A stretch of DNA of 64,000 nt. Origin: Hyperoodon ampullatus. Taxonomy: Eukaryota; Chordata; Mammalia; Artiodactyla; Ziphiidae. Location of the stretch: contig OX457061.1 in NCBI GenBank assembly GCA_949752795.1, positions 34,228,425 to 34,292,424 of the forward strand, in the 5' to 3' direction. The position numbers and the translations under genes were made by a program. How positions within the stretch are numbered: position 1 is the first letter of the stretch; each line of letters opens with the position of its first letter. Below, in pieces: positions 12,296 through 24,715 of this stretch. A model generated the notes under the pieces. It was not told the origin of the DNA and made no database searches. It worked only from the letters and a program-made list of their open reading frames with translations.

Positions 12296-12496
12296 AGCTT
12301 CAATCCACACAGAAATTAACTGCTGCAGTTCCATCCTGGCCTGAGCTGACAGTTCCAAGATGCGTTCCCTGTGCTCGTGGCTGGTATAGGCACAATCAGT
12401 AAAGTCCTCCGTGCGCTCCAAGAGGGCGTCCAGCATCGCAGAGAGAGTCTCTTTTGACTGAAAATAAAGATTCTCCCGAAGAGTTTCAATATCCAT
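12296..12496 (-). CDS. CTNNAL1: CTNNAL1 exon 7
   Basis: It encodes residues 301-367 (67 codons), starting MDIETLRENLYFQSKETLSA and ending MELQQLISVWIEA. Acceptor ttctcag|ATG; donor GCT|gtaaga. Phase 0 at both ends. This is the largest exon in the window and carries the conserved YTSHEHRERILEL motif. Confidence 0.95.
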
Positions 12497-14289
12497 CTGA
12501 GAACAAAAAGGATATACATCCACATGAGTCAACATTCCCACCTAACCAGATGGGCTGTACTTTCTCCCAGGGCCCAGGAAGACGCTAGCAATTTCTTTCC
12601 CTGTCTGAAAGCTCAGGAGAAATACAGCATCCAGGGATGACTTTATTGTCCACTAACCCAGGAGGACACATTGCTCGAGAGCCACCAACGGCCGTGGGGA
12701 GCTTTATTACTATAGTCGTTAACAAAGCATTTCTATAAGATCAATGAATACTAAGGCAGAAGGAGCATTATCATGTAGCAACTGGTAGGAAAAATGAACC
12801 AGCTTCCAGGTAAAGGATTTGTATCTGACAAAACGCCAAGGCAAAGTCCTGGAAGATGTTACAGCCAAAAATGAATGTGTTGAGCCCAGGGGGAATGGTG
12901 TGGAAGGTATGGGGTACAGAAGGGACTAGGAAAGGCATCAATTTTTCCTTCATTAATTCAGCAAAACTAGTCTCCCTACATTTTGTCTTATGTCCCCAAC
13001 AGTACCTCCCTGACCAAAACATTCTCTACCAGGGGAGCTCAATCATCTTTCTAAAACATACCTCTTCAGATAGTGCCACCTCCCTCTAATTGGCTCAACA
13101 CCTATAAAACCAAGCCCAAACTTGTACCGCATAACACAAAACCTTCCAGGGTCTTGTCTTTACATACCTTTCTAACAGTCTATCTCATCTCTCTGAGCTC
13201 CTAAACCTCCTTTCACTTCAGCCAGCCTGTGCTTAGAGTTCCCTGAATGTGTGACAAACACATGTTCACTAGTACAATTTTCTCTCTCTCAGCTTTCTGA
13301 GATATGCTATGTCACTTCAACCTTATTTAACCTCTAGCCCTTGAAATATGTCACAGAAACAACTTGGGCTGAGAGGCAGTAGGTGGTGATGATCATGATT
13401 GTGGGCACAATTCTTGCGCTGATAAGGATAACTTATATTTGTTTCACACTTTAAAGTCCTTTCACAACTATCATTCCAAATTAATCCTTACATATGACCC
13501 ATTTTAACATGATCCCTGAAAATACCAAGATTTGGGAAGGTCGAGAGGCCACAGGGAAGTAATAGCTTCCCCTTCTCCTCCTGGCCCAAGTTATCTCCAG
13601 TAATCACTCTGTTCTATGGAGACAGGATTTTTCTTTTCTTAAGCTAGGAAAGAACATGGATAAAAGTGAGGTATGGAATTGACAATGAGAACCTGAGAAT
13701 TTGAGGATTTAAACAGAATTACAACATAAAAATCAGTCCACATACCATTTATGTCAAACTTTTTTATTTTCCTTTAAAGAGAACATTTATATGCTTTTAA
13801 ACAGCAACTTAGTGGAGTTTTTTTTGAAAGCCACTTATTTGTATGTTTTCATAAGATCTGTTCATATATTCCAAGTAACAAATAAAGTATCCAGTTTCCC
13901 TCTACAGATGCAAAGAAGATAACCACTGACAGTGAGACTGAGTCTATTCATGACCGCTTTGCTCTGCAGAACGCCTGCTGGCGAAAAGGTCAGCAGCTGG
14001 AGCTGTCGGCAGCGGCCACAGGTACCACGCTGCCCCTAGTTGGCCTGGAACCGGAAATGCAGCATCAAGAGGCCAAAGACCTGGCTCTACCCCTACTTGT
14101 TTCCTTATTATCCTTTGACCTTTGACATCTATCCCTTCAGCCTTAACAAAAAGAGGGAATTAGAAAAATTATCTCTAAGATTCCTTTCAGTAATAAAAAC
14201 TCTGAAAGAATGACTGGTCCCTGTAGCTTCCTCCCCCTCAGGAGGAGATGTGGAGTAGGACAGACAGCATATAAACAGACTCAGAGGTG

Positions 14290-14450
14290 TAAACTGAAAG
14301 GTCATGGACTTTGGGATCAGAAAGTCCTGGTTCTAAACAAGGGTTCTACCACATATTAGCTTTCCTCCTCAAAAACATGGGTATAGTAATATGCGTCTAA
14401 AAGGGAAGTTAGAGATTAAATGAAAAAATACTTATTGAGAGCATGACGCC
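14290..14450 (+). mobile_element. MIR SINE, degraded
   Basis: gactttgggatcagaaagtc then ggttctaccacatattagc, the usual MIR order. Poor 3' part. Confidence 0.55.
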
Positions 14451-14699
14451 TAAAAATAAGTGTCCTTTCCATTACTTTCTTCCACCCCATGTTCCTACTT
14501 AGATGGGAAGAATACCACCCTTGTCACAGCCCCGGCTACTAGAGAGGGAGGTAACCCTCAGCGTATGAGAGAACTTCTCAGTTTTCCCACCTATTAAATG
14601 AGGGAGTTGTGTTAGACAATTTCCTGGGTCTTCCCGACTAGACACTGCTCCCACTAAAGAGCGAGCACTGTCACCATCTCTGAGTTGTCATGAGTTCCG

Positions 14700-14945
14700 C
14701 CCTGAAACGGTGGGGATTCTGGAGTCAGGCTGCCAACTTTCAAATCCTAACTGTGGTACTTTCTAGCTGGCAAGTTACTTAATCTCTGTTTCTCAGTCTC
14801 CTCAACAGTATAATGGGAATAATAATAATAGTTCTTGTAAGATTGAGATACACACACACACACACACACACACACATGCGCATTTAAAGCACAGGGCTGG
14901 CACAGAATAAGTGCTTGATAAATGTTAGCATGTATTATTGTTCAC
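14700..14945 (+). mobile_element. MIR SINE with internal CA repeat
   Basis: MIR layout: ggagtcaggctgccaacttt, cttaatctctgtttctcagt, and a 3' part containing cacagaataagtgcttgata. A CA repeat at 14850-14876 interrupts it. Confidence 0.75.
14850..14876. repeat. (CA)n microsatellite
   Basis: About 13 CA units in a MIR in CTNNAL1 intron 6. Confidence 0.95.
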
Positions 14946-15380
14946 TTAAAATTTTTAAGTATCATTAATGCTATCACTATTACTACAGTCTCAAAGTATC
15001 TATTCTATAGCACAAGGAAGAGCAGGGATTCCAGCAGATTCCAGATCTGCTGTCTGTAATCATCCATGATGGTATGGCATTGCTCTAGAGCTGGGAAAGG
15101 AACACTTCTAAACAGAGGACAAGAGGCTACAGCTAAACCATACAGCTAAACAGGGCCAGAGCAGCTATTATAACCCTAGACCAGTGTTCTCTGTACAAAC
15201 TACACTAAGCTTTATGTTACTGAATATTAAGTTTGTACACTGTGGCATTGTTTTAAAGACAAATATCTGCCTTTGTGAAGTATCTATGCTAAAATATTAA
15301 ACAAAACTATGGATACTACATATAATGATGCTTCTTTGAAATGGCAAGAAAAAAACAAAATATATTCTCTCTATTCTTAC

Positions 15381-15551
15381 CTTGAATTCCTTAATTCCAG
15401 TAAAAATACTGATAGATGAAATGTCAGTCTCTCCATTTGGTTTGCATTCGGTCACAATTTCAATTATCGTATCCAATGCCACTTTCATTCTGTCAAATAC
15501 TCCTTCTTTGTTTTTATGGGCTGATTCACAGTTGGGATGCCTGAGACACGT
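15381..15551 (-). CDS. CTNNAL1: CTNNAL1 exon 6
   Basis: It encodes residues 244-300 (57 codons), starting TCLRHPNCESAHKNKEGVFD and ending SISIFTGIKEFK. Acceptor tttcaaag|ACG, which is unusual in having A rather than a pyrimidine at -3; donor AAG|gtaaga. Phase 0 at both ends. The charged CKPNGETDISS stretch is a likely inter-helix loop. Confidence 0.94.
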
Positions 15552-16596
15552 CTTTGAAACAATTGAAAAATTTTATGTTAAGATTTGGCCCATATCATAA
15601 GACACAAAATCTTACAGAGAATATGCCATGCTAATAAAAATGGTTCTTTACCAAAATCTCCCGTGTCCCTGGCTCACCCAGCTGCTTCTCCTCACTAAAG
15701 TGGAAGTAGGATGAGTAAAAAGCGACAGCAAGGTTAAGTGAAAAAGGCAGAGTGCAAAACTATATCTTTATACTTTAGTATGTTTACTTAAAATTTTTGA
15801 AAAAAAAAAAACAACCCTATATCTTCATCATGATTAAAACTTTTAAAATGTTGCCTAATATGTGCAAGAGCTAAAAAAGAATGAGGAAAAATGAACAGAT
15901 GTTTTATGACTGTGGATGCATCTTTGACTTTTAAAAAACGATGTAAAGGAAAAACTACTCCAGGGCCTAGCTATGAACAGAGCCTTCCAAGCAGACTCCA
16001 GCGAATCCTGTTTCTGTGGCTTCACTGATCCTAGCATGGAGGCAATATTCCGAGCAGAAAAGGCGATCCTAAACAAACTGCTAATGAGATGTTTACTAGT
16101 TCTTTCTTGAATCGTACCAATTTGCTGGCCGACTGCTGTTTGAAATTACAAGCTCTTGATTGACAATTTTGTTAAAAGTAGAATAAGGACTTAGAGGTAT
16201 GAATTTACAGAATAAACAAGCTAAGGGCTGACTTAATACTCCACTGTTACTTAACAGATTCTAACTTGCCTAGCTTTTTCTAGAGCACATGTGCTGGCTC
16301 CCCACTGAGACTAGCAAAACCCCACAGGCAGTGACCGTGTGTGACAGGCCTCCATTCACAGCACTTAATAAGCCATTTTCTGCTTAGTTGCTCAAAGCTG
16401 ACTCACAGATTACCTGATGTTTGGAACTGGGGATGGTAGTTAACATTCTTGTTAAAGAATAACTGAAATTTAACTATTATAGCCCATATTCCAATTTATC
16501 ATTTTCATCTTTTTAAAGTGTAAAATACATAAATTAGATGCATTTAATCAGGTTTTCAAATTAATTTACAACACAGTAAAACAAAAATTTTCTTAC

Positions 16597-16686
16597 CTTT
16601 GAAGCTGTGAGAAGCATCATTGTACACTTTTCAAGAACTGCCCTAGCTGCTGCCATTTTTGCCTTTTTCTTTTCATCTTTCAAGTC
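16597..16686 (-). CDS. CTNNAL1: CTNNAL1 exon 5
   Basis: It encodes residues 214-243 (30 codons): a lysine-rich start DLKDEKKKAKMAAARAVLEK, then CTMMLLTASK. Acceptor tttag|GAC; donor AAAG|gtaaga. Phase 0 at both ends. The exon is too short to stand out as an open frame and was found by its splice sites and protein match. The basic and alanine-rich helix is typical of the alpha-catenin family. Confidence 0.93.
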
Positions 16687-17174
16687 CTAAACATGGAATA
16701 AAACCACTGAGCAGTCTAGGATCCTGTAAACAACTCAATTTTTTGAGAAATAATTTACTCCATAATAGCAATACTCAACAATTAAGTAACATTGTTTTAA
16801 AAAAGTGACAAAGTAGGAAAAAAAAACCAGAATAAATGTTTTATAAAATGTCACCACTTCAATGTAAATACATCAACACAATAGAATAGAAAGAAACAGC
16901 TGCCCTTACTAAGGGCAGCACAGCCAGGAACTGAGACCTAGGGAGAGGCTGCCATGTGGCTCACATTCTGGTGGCCTGCACACCTGACATTCTGCCCATG
17001 TGAACACACCTCACTCCCAACCAGAAACAACCATCCTATGCTTTACTTAATTAAAAGTGACTTATTTACTGAGCATGTGTGGACTATTATTTCCTTCAAA
17101 ATAGATACTCAGAAGTCAACTCTTTCAGGGATCATGTCTGATTAATCTCATCTAAGTGCATATTCATCTCAAGT

Positions 17175-17207
17175 TTTTTGTTGTTGTTGTTGTTGTTGTT
17201 GTTGTTT
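17175..17207. repeat. (TTG)n microsatellite
   Basis: About ten TTG units in CTNNAL1 intron 4. Confidence 0.95.
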
Positions 17208-17450
17208 TAATCCTAAACTTAGCCAATATGCTGCTCTAAAATGTTCTTAAGATGTTTCTTGGGCATATAATTTTCCCCAATTAGAATATAAACTCTGAAG
17301 TAGGCACTGTATTTGGGTTTGGTTTTTTTTCATTTGGTTTCTCTTCATATAGCCCTTGATATGAATGTGTGCTATCACAGAAGATCTCCAAATATTGCTG
17401 ATTAAATCTATAACCAAATACTCTCATAGTAGTTTGGTAACCATCTAAAT

Positions 17451-17665
17451 CAGGGGTCAGCAAAAATTTTCAATAAAAGGCCAGATAATAAATTTTTGAG
17501 GCTTTCTGGTTCATTTGGTCTCTGAAACAACTAATTAATTTTGCCAGTGGTAGTATGAAAGCTACCCTGGACAATACATAAACAAATTAATATGGGTGTG
17601 TTCCAATAACTTTACTTATGGATGCTGAAATTTGGATTACATAAGATTTTCACCTGTCACATTAG
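17451..17665 (+). mobile_element. hAT-type (MER1/Charlie-like) fossil
   Basis: Starts caggggtcagcaaaaatttt and carries aaaggccagataataaattt. The same family as the 8826 copy, with a more eroded right end. Confidence 0.6.
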
Positions 17666-18514
17666 TCAATTTTTTTCCTCACTTGTCAGTTGGATGAAAA
17701 GCCTTTTCTTACAAATAACAAAGACCTAAAGTTTGAAAGTGATTTCCTTTTATTTGTTTTAATAAATGAGAGTGGATTCAGAGTTATCCCTATAATAATA
17801 TCACTCTCATTCACTTGCATCCCAATACAGCTTTCTTTAATCGGAAAGAAAGAAGCAAAGTTACATCTAGTAAATGAGAAACTGCAAAAAACTCCAAAGC
17901 TAATTCAGGTCACAAGGTAACATTCCAAAGGACTGTATCCTACATGTGATTATCAGCCATCAGGAGTATCTTTCAAAAATAAAGGTTGAGGTCACTTCCA
18001 GAATTTCCATCCATTCCTTGTCCTTAACATACTGGACAGGACTTCTACCAAAAAAACCTGTGGGTCTAGTTGACAATGCATCAAGTGTGTATACATAACA
18101 CTTGTAAGCCATACATTACACCATATATTGTATGGTGATAGCAAGTGATCCAGAAAGATGGCATCTCAATCTGTTAGAGGGCTGGTCCACGGGACGAAAC
18201 ACAGGCCTCATTAAACCCAGATGTCCAAGAAGCACTAAGTGAAGCATATAATCCAGCCTGCCACTTTCCAGGCCAATACCCACCTTCCAACTCCAGCTAC
18301 AACCAGGAAAGTTCACGCCCAAAACCATGGCCTATGGGACTATACCAAAGCATCTCAAGAAGAGATCAATCATATATTTAACTTGACAGGATAAATTCAT
18401 GCACAAGTACCCCAACAACAAGAAAAAGTCAATCCTGGATTTGACATGGTTTTCCACCTCCCTAAACTTCAGAACTTACAGTCTGAATTGGGGAACAGAC
18501 CTACAAAGAACTAA

Positions 18515-18740
18515 TATCATGGTGCGGTTTGAAAACTACAGGCTTTAGAATCAGACATAATTGAGTTCAACCTGCTAGAAAAGTGACCTTGGGAAACTTT
18601 ATTATCTGCTCAAGTTCAGTTTCCTCACATGTGAAACAGTAATAACGACACCTACCTTATACGGATGTTCTGAGAATTAAATGAAATCATGAATATTAAG
18701 TAGCTAACATATAGCCAATGCAAATCATCCAATGCTTGGG
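18515..18740 (+). mobile_element. MIR SINE
   Basis: Contains caggctttagaatcagacat, gttcagtttcctcacatgtg and tctgagaattaaatgaaatc in MIR order. Confidence 0.7.
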
Positions 18741-19184
18741 TTATTACTATTAATCTAATATAGAACAATTATAGAAAGATATAATAACAGAATAATATAT
18801 AAAAAATTACAGAAAGAATAATAAGAGATATATAACAAAATACTATCAGGATATGTATGATGACTCATTTATTTGCCTGAGCCCTTGTAGAAGAGTCAAA
18901 TGGAAAGTTCTGTGAAAGAGGAAGTACTTGAATTGGGCCTTGAAGGCAAGTATGACCTTTCCCAGTGTGTGAGGTGGGAAAATATTTAACTGTTATCTGT
19001 GAGCAAAACAAGGCATACAGATCTATTTACTTTATCCTGGCTTATTTATGAAAGGCTTTCAAGAGCAAGGTTATAGATTTAATAAGCAAAAAAAACCAAC
19101 CCAAATGATCACAAAGATCACACCTCTATCCAAATTGAAAAGTATAAATGTATCTCAAGATTTTAAAATATGGTAAACACATAC

Positions 19185-19304
19185 ATTTTGTCTATCTCCA
19201 GTAAGATGTGCAAACTCCACCATTTCATTTCCAAATTGACTGAATATTTGGACAAACTCTTGAAAGCTGTTCACTATCTCCAGTCTTTCCATAGTTGCAA
19301 GAAC
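19185..19304 (-). CDS. CTNNAL1: CTNNAL1 exon 4
   Basis: It encodes residues 174-213 (40 codons), starting VLATMERLEIVNSFQEFVQI and ending EFAHLTGDRQN. Acceptor ttttgcag|GTT; donor AAT|gtatgt. Phase 0 at both ends. It continues the helical bundle, and its product aligns without gaps to the remembered alpha-catulin sequence. Confidence 0.95.
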
Positions 19305-20372
19305 CTGCAAAACAGACATTATTTTGTTATCAGGTTTAGATGTGAAAGAGACTGAGACATCAAACCTGAGCCAAGAGAGGAACAAAAGAGAAGTTCTAAA
19401 TTCTAGGGGAAAGTTGAGAAAGAGTCGGAGGAAAAGACAGAGAAGAAACGACTCAGAGAAGTAGATGCAGATTCAAAGGTTAGAATCATCTCGGGAATGA
19501 TTTCTTTTTAGGATGGGAAGACTTGGGCTTACTTGAAAATTAAAGGAAAAAGTAAAGGAAATGACTAAATATGTAAAAGGTCATTTATGCAGCAAGGTCT
19601 GGAGAAGGTGGGAATGGGCAGGACTAAGGTAATCAAATTCTTCAGAGAAGTAGGAGGGGGATGAGGATAAAAGATGATACACAGAAGCTTTAAGGTTCAG
19701 TGAACCAGAATTGGGGGAACCCCATCCTCCTCAGAAAAGTGTAAGGAAGGTCACTCGCATAGTGAGGAGTGCAAAGGGCGATTAGGGACTTCACGAGTAG
19801 GAAAAGTTTGGATCAGTCAGAAACTGCCTGTGGTAAATAAGTTAATTGCCAAGAAGCTTTGGGCAGCCAGAAGTAGATAGAAGGCATGTCTGTAACACAG
19901 CCAACAGAGAACATTATGTATTTTCTTGATATTTAGAAGTAAAGTAAATAGATGTGAAACATATTTTCAAATACTTTTCTCTAAAATAACAATACTGGAT
20001 TAGTTTTAGTCAGACCAAGATAGGGAAGGAAAACACAGATAGCCTGTGTTTACTTATTTTTAATGAGGATATGATGGATATTTGGCATGTTAATCTGCCC
20101 CGGCAGCTCAGGAAGCCTAGGCAATTAATGCAGATAAGGCAGATTGCTACCACTGAGCAGAACCTCCGTCTTCCAAAGAGAGGAAGGTTTGTTCCTATGC
20201 CTCTAGCACTGTCCGATTCACCTCTCCAACTGCTTTTTCTCTTTAAACTTACATTTTTCAATTCACTCAATACTAGCCAGGTAGTTTTGTCCTCAAATCA
20301 GTGGGAGGATCCCTTCCCTGGCTGACTGCCCTCCTCTTTGCCTAGGGGATTATCCAGGGAAAGAAGTGATTG

Positions 20373-20577
20373 GGACTTCCCTGGTGGTCCACTGGGTAAG
20401 ATTCCGCGCTCCCAATGCAGGGGGCCCAGGTTCATCCCTGGTCGGGGAAGTAGATCCCGCATGCACGCCGCAACTAAGAGTTCGCGTGCCACAACTAAGA
20501 GGTCCACATTCCACAACTAAAAGATCCCGCCTGCCGCAACTAAGACCCGCAGCTAAATAAATAAATAAATAAATAAT
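20373..20577 (+). mobile_element. Older CHR-type SINE
   Basis: Begins gggacttccctggtggtcca and ends in (AAAT)n at 20550-20577. Repeated 'ccacaactaa' units mark an older subtype. Confidence 0.8.
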
Positions 20578-20830
20578 TGTACACACCCTGGCTTCCCTGT
20601 TGACGGAGAAGCATGGCCATTATCTGAGAGACTGAAAGAGGTCTAGACTGGAAGAGTTAAAATCTATTCTCTAAATTTTATGATTATTAAGTAATATTTA
20701 GGAACTTTGCATACAGAAATTTTATAATGTGGATAATTGTGGTTTCAGGTAATTGAGCTTTTTCTTAAGCACATAAATTGTTACTCTCTGACTTAGGGGG
20801 AAAAAAGGCACTGAGGAATTCAGTATTTTT

Positions 20831-21043
20831 TTTTTTTTTTTTTTTTTTTTTGCGTTACGCAGGCCTCTCACTGCTGTGGCCTCTCCCGTTGTGGCGCACA
20901 GGCTCCGGACGCGCAGGCTCAGCGGCCATGGCTCACGGGCCCAGCCGCTCCGCGGCATGTGGGATCTTCCCGGACCGGGGCATGAACCTGTGTCCCCTGC
21001 ATCAGCAGGCGGACTCTCAACCACTGCGCCACCAGGGAAGCCC
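20831..21043 (-). mobile_element. CHR-type SINE
   Basis: Full-length reverse copy with a poly-T head. The exact 16-bp duplication ggaattcagtattttt lies at 20815-20830 and 21044-21059. It lies 360 bp downstream of CTNNAL1 exon 3. Confidence 0.9.
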
Positions 21044-21405
21044 GGAATTCAGTATTTTTATCAGCTAGCTTTCTACTACATACACTGTCATGGTGCTCAG
21101 CTTTTCTTCCCACATTTGTACACACGAAAAGTTTTCACCAATAAACCTCAACAAGTAGATAACGGTTTTCTGAGAAGAAATGTTATTTGCATTCAAAAGT
21201 TTGAGCCCAGTATATACATTTAGGAATTACAGGTATAGATGAAGCATCACTTTTAAACTGTAGACAATTAGAATAATAAACAATTAAAACAGATAAGCAT
21301 TGCTGAATTACCTGCAGTTAACCTAAAAAAAAAAAAGAAGAACAAAAAACTTTTTGAATAACCGTGAAAGACACAAGTAGAAACATTAGAAAGGTAAGTA
21401 AGTAC

Positions 21406-21593
21406 CTTATTTCTTGACCTTATTATCTGCTTAATGACTACTCGGTCTGCCAGCAATAACACTTTTGTCACTGAAGAAAGAAGTAATCTTGCAGCCTTTA
21501 TAACTCCTGTTTTATCTGTAAAAATTGTGATCTGGCCATCAGATTCTGGACGATTCAAGCTGCTCATATCTGTAAGCGCTGCAATTGTTTCTC
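21406..21593 (-). CDS. CTNNAL1: CTNNAL1 exon 3
   Basis: It encodes residues 111-173, starting with the completed glycine then ETIAALTDMSSLNRPESDG and ending VVIKQIIRSRNK. Acceptor cttcttag|GAG; donor AAG|gtactt. It contains the conserved GVIKAARLLLSSVTKVLLLA helix of the family. It enters in phase 1 and leaves in phase 0, complementing exon 2, so joint skipping of exons 2 and 3 would keep frame. CHR SINEs lie only 80 bp upstream of its acceptor and about 360 bp downstream of its donor. Confidence 0.95.
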
Positions 21594-21675
21594 CTAAGAA
21601 GAAAGGCAAAGGGTGGGGGGTGGGGGGTTAAACTGGGAATAAGTCACACAAATTAAAATCCAGACTTTAATCTTT

Positions 21676-21882
21676 TTTTTTTTTTTTTTTTGCGGTACGC
21701 GGGCCTCTCACCGCTGTGGCCTCTCCCGTTGCGGAGCACAGGCTCCGGATGCGCAGGCTCAGCGGCCATGGCCCACGGGCCCAGCCGCTCCGCGGCATAT
21801 GGGATCCTCCCAGACCGGGGCACGAACCCGTATCCCCTGCATCGGCAGGCGGACTCTCAACCACTGCGCCACCAGGGAGGCC
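21676..21882 (-). mobile_element. CHR-type SINE
   Basis: Full-length reverse copy with the exact duplication ccagactttaatcttt at 21660-21675 and 21883-21898. The poly-T tract lies 80 bp upstream of the CTNNAL1 exon 3 acceptor. Confidence 0.9.
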
Positions 21883-22394
21883 CCAGACTTTAATCTTTAA
21901 GGTAATGTGCTCAATGGGTAGAAACTCAACTTTGGAGTCTTATTTCAGGAATAAGAAATAGCTTCTTCTTGATGAACCCAAGGATTATCATATAAGGTTC
22001 TCTAATGGCAAAATAATGGTATATTCCTAAGAATTGTGAAAAATTGTTGCATTCATCGAGTTTGAAAAATATTATAACTTCGGTTTCCAGCAGTATGGCA
22101 AACTACATGATCCCAAAAGCCTCCTGCTCTATAAGGCCAAGAAAGAGAGATCCCAGGAGCCAATAACCAAAGAAGAACCTAAAAGCAGAGAAGTAAGCAG
22201 CTGCCCAGGCTTTGGCTAGGGCTGAGGGGATAGAGGGAGCATCAGGGGGGCAGGGGTGGGGGTGGCTGTCACTGCCCATCTCCATAACCTGAAGGGGTTT
22301 GGGTTTTTATGGATAGGCAGGGAGAGAAGACAAGACTTTGGGCCCCAGCAGGAGGCATCCTCAGTGAAAAGTGGGCCTAGAAAAACCATCCCTC

Positions 22395-22613
22395 GGGCTT
22401 CCCTGGTGGCGCAGTGGTTGAGAGTCCGCCTGCCGATGCAGGGGACACAGGTTCGTGCCCCGGTCCGGGAAGATCCCACATGCCGCAGAGCGGCTGGGCC
22501 CGTGAGCCATGGCTGCTGAGCCTGCGCGTCCGGAGACTGTGCTCTGCAACGGGAGAGGCCACAACAGTGAGAGGCCCGCGAACCGCAAAAAAAAAAAAAA
22601 AAAAAAAAAAAAA
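22395..22613 (+). mobile_element. CHR-type SINE
   Basis: Full-length forward copy with a long A tail, in CTNNAL1 intron 2. It is opposite in orientation to the two neighbouring young copies. Confidence 0.9.
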
Positions 22614-23344
22614 GAAAAAGTCTCTTCTTCATTGTTGCTATGAAAATCTTTTGATTTCTGTAATAGCAATTATCCAACAATAAAACAATTCAAATATTTC
22701 TTGTCCCCCCAAATGAAACCAGATTGTAACTTTTTCCCAAACCTTACTGTTTAAATTTAAAAGTTTAAAAAAATAAACTTCATCATCTTGTAATGTTCAA
22801 GATCATTTTTAAGTCATAAATAAGTCTGAGTACATAATGGATTGATTTTCTCACAAAAGCCCTCTTGTCAATATTATTACATACACACAAGAGGCTAAGG
22901 ATCTCGAGAAAAATTATCTGAATTTTAATGGATATATCACGAGGTATGACATAATGAGTCAGGATTCAGGAAGATTAGTCTGATAGAAGCATATAAAATG
23001 GACTAGAAAGGAGAGATTCAGAGCCAGGCTACTAACCAGGCAGCTATTTTAATTGTGGGTGTGAAGCAGTAAGGAACTTACTAGGATGATAGCCATAGGA
23101 ATATAAAAAAGATGATTTGGGAGATACTGAGGGAACAAAATATAAAATTAGGACCTTAACAGTGATAAGAAGGAAAGGAAAAGTGAAAAAAATGGCTTCA
23201 AGGTTGTAAACCTAAGTCACTTAAAAAAGTCAGAAGGGCATGGGAAGGGAGATGATAAATTTAGTTTCAGACAATAGGAATTTGAAATGAAACAGGAAAA
23301 CCCAAAAGATAAGCCATTACATATGGAGTGGTTACATATCATGA

Positions 23345-23882
23345 CAACAGCTGAAGTTCTACTAACAGACGAAGTCTGTGGTAGCCAGCCTCCAAGATGG
23401 CTCCCAATGGTCCCCACCTCTTTTTCATCCCTGTGTTTTCTCCTCCCACATCATACCAGGGTTGGTATGGCAGAAGTGACAGCATGCTACACCCAACATT
23501 AGGTTGTTAAAGACTCTGAGGTTGCCATCTTGGTTGCTCTCTCTCTCTGAGGGAAGCCATTTACCATGTTGTACGCAGCCACTACTGCAGAGAGGCATAC
23601 ATGGGGAGAATCGGAGGCCTCTAGTCAAGAGCCAGCAAAAATGTGAAGCTTGCCAATAACCAAGAGAGGGAGCTTGAAAGCAGATCCTGCAGTCCAGCCA
23701 AACCTGCAGGTCCAGCCAACACCCTGAGTGTAACCTCATGAGAGACGCTGACCCAGAACCAGCTGGTTAAGCTACTCCCTGATTTCTGACCCTCAGAAAC
23801 TATGTGAGGGAATAAAATGTTTGTGGTTTTAAGTTGCTAAGTTTGGGTTAATATGTTACACAGCAATAGGTAACTAATACCA
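23345..23882 (+). mobile_element. MLT1-type LTR (ERVL-MaLR)
   Basis: About 540 bp ending with the typical ttaagttgctaagtttgggt ... caataggtaactaatac. A solitary, diverged LTR without internal coding sequence. Confidence 0.7.
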
Positions 23883-24414
23883 AGTTTATATAGCAAATAT
23901 GAAGAGAAAAAAGAGGTTAGAATTAAACTTTAACGTACAGAGAAAGGAGCAAGAGGAAAAGTATCACTTTGTAATAGCAAGAAATATAAAAATGTTTCCT
24001 CTGCACCCCTGGAAAATGTTACTTTTTCCAGTAGCTTTCAGTCATCAAAGATACTACATACGAGCTTGCCCATATGGCGTTATTTAACCTTTCCTTTTTC
24101 TGACTAAACCCCAGGCATTTAGCCCTAAGTATGTGGGATGGTAACATTTGGTTAGCTCCACCAACAAAGTTAAATGCTTCCATAACATTATAAAGTTGTT
24201 CCAAGTATAGACTGTTCAGAAATTAGTTCCCTGGAAAAGTCACAAAGCTGCCTTATAGTTTCATGGTTGTCATTTTTTAACTTGTTATATGTAACTAGTT
24301 AGTGCTATGTCTTAAAGCAAAAACTCAAAGTCGGTCAAATACAAATATTTATTGAGTGTCCACAGAAAATGTAAAACTTGACTAGAAGCCAAGTAAAAAG
24401 TAAAAACAGTTGGG

Positions 24415-24715
24415 GAGTGGACAAAATGGGTGGACTCAAAAGGTACAAACTTCCAGTTATAAGTTAAATAAGTCGTGGGATGTAATGCACAGCCTGGCAA
24501 CCATAGTTAATAATACTGTATTGCATATTTGAAAGTTGATATAGAGTAAATCTTAAGTTCTCACTGCAAGAAAAAAAAAATCTTGTAACTATGTGTGAAT
24601 GTTAACTAGACCTACTGTGGTGATCATTTCACAATATATACAAATATCTAATCATTACATTGTATACCTGAAACTAGTATAATGTTGTGTGTCAATTATA
24701 CCTCAGTTAGAGAAA
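24415..24715 (+). mobile_element. L1 3' UTR fragment
   Basis: Contains the L1 3' UTR signature from ggcaaccatagttaataata through gtgatcatttcacaatatat to a terminal caattatacctcag. About 300 bp, 5'-truncated. Confidence 0.7.

Larger units (their letters stand above)
12497..15380 (-). other. CTNNAL1 intron 6
   Basis: 2.9-kb intron. It holds a probable L2 fragment (plus) at about 13085-13330 and two MIR-like elements, at about 14290-14450 and 14700-14945. The second is interrupted by a CA repeat. Positions 13490-14280 carry nothing recognisable. Confidence 0.7.
16687..19184 (-). other. CTNNAL1 intron 4
   Basis: 2.5-kb intron with a TTG repeat at 17175-17207, a MER1/Charlie-like fossil at 17451-17665 and a MIR at about 18515-18740. 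Intron 5 (15552-16596) lies on the other side of exon 5 and shows no repeat I can name. The remainder is unassigned AT-rich sequence. Confidence 0.7.
19305..21405 (-). other. CTNNAL1 intron 3
   Basis: 2.1-kb intron with two SINEs, an older plus-strand copy at 20373-20577 and a young minus-strand copy at 20831-21043. Positions 19305-20370 show no named repeat. Confidence 0.75.
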
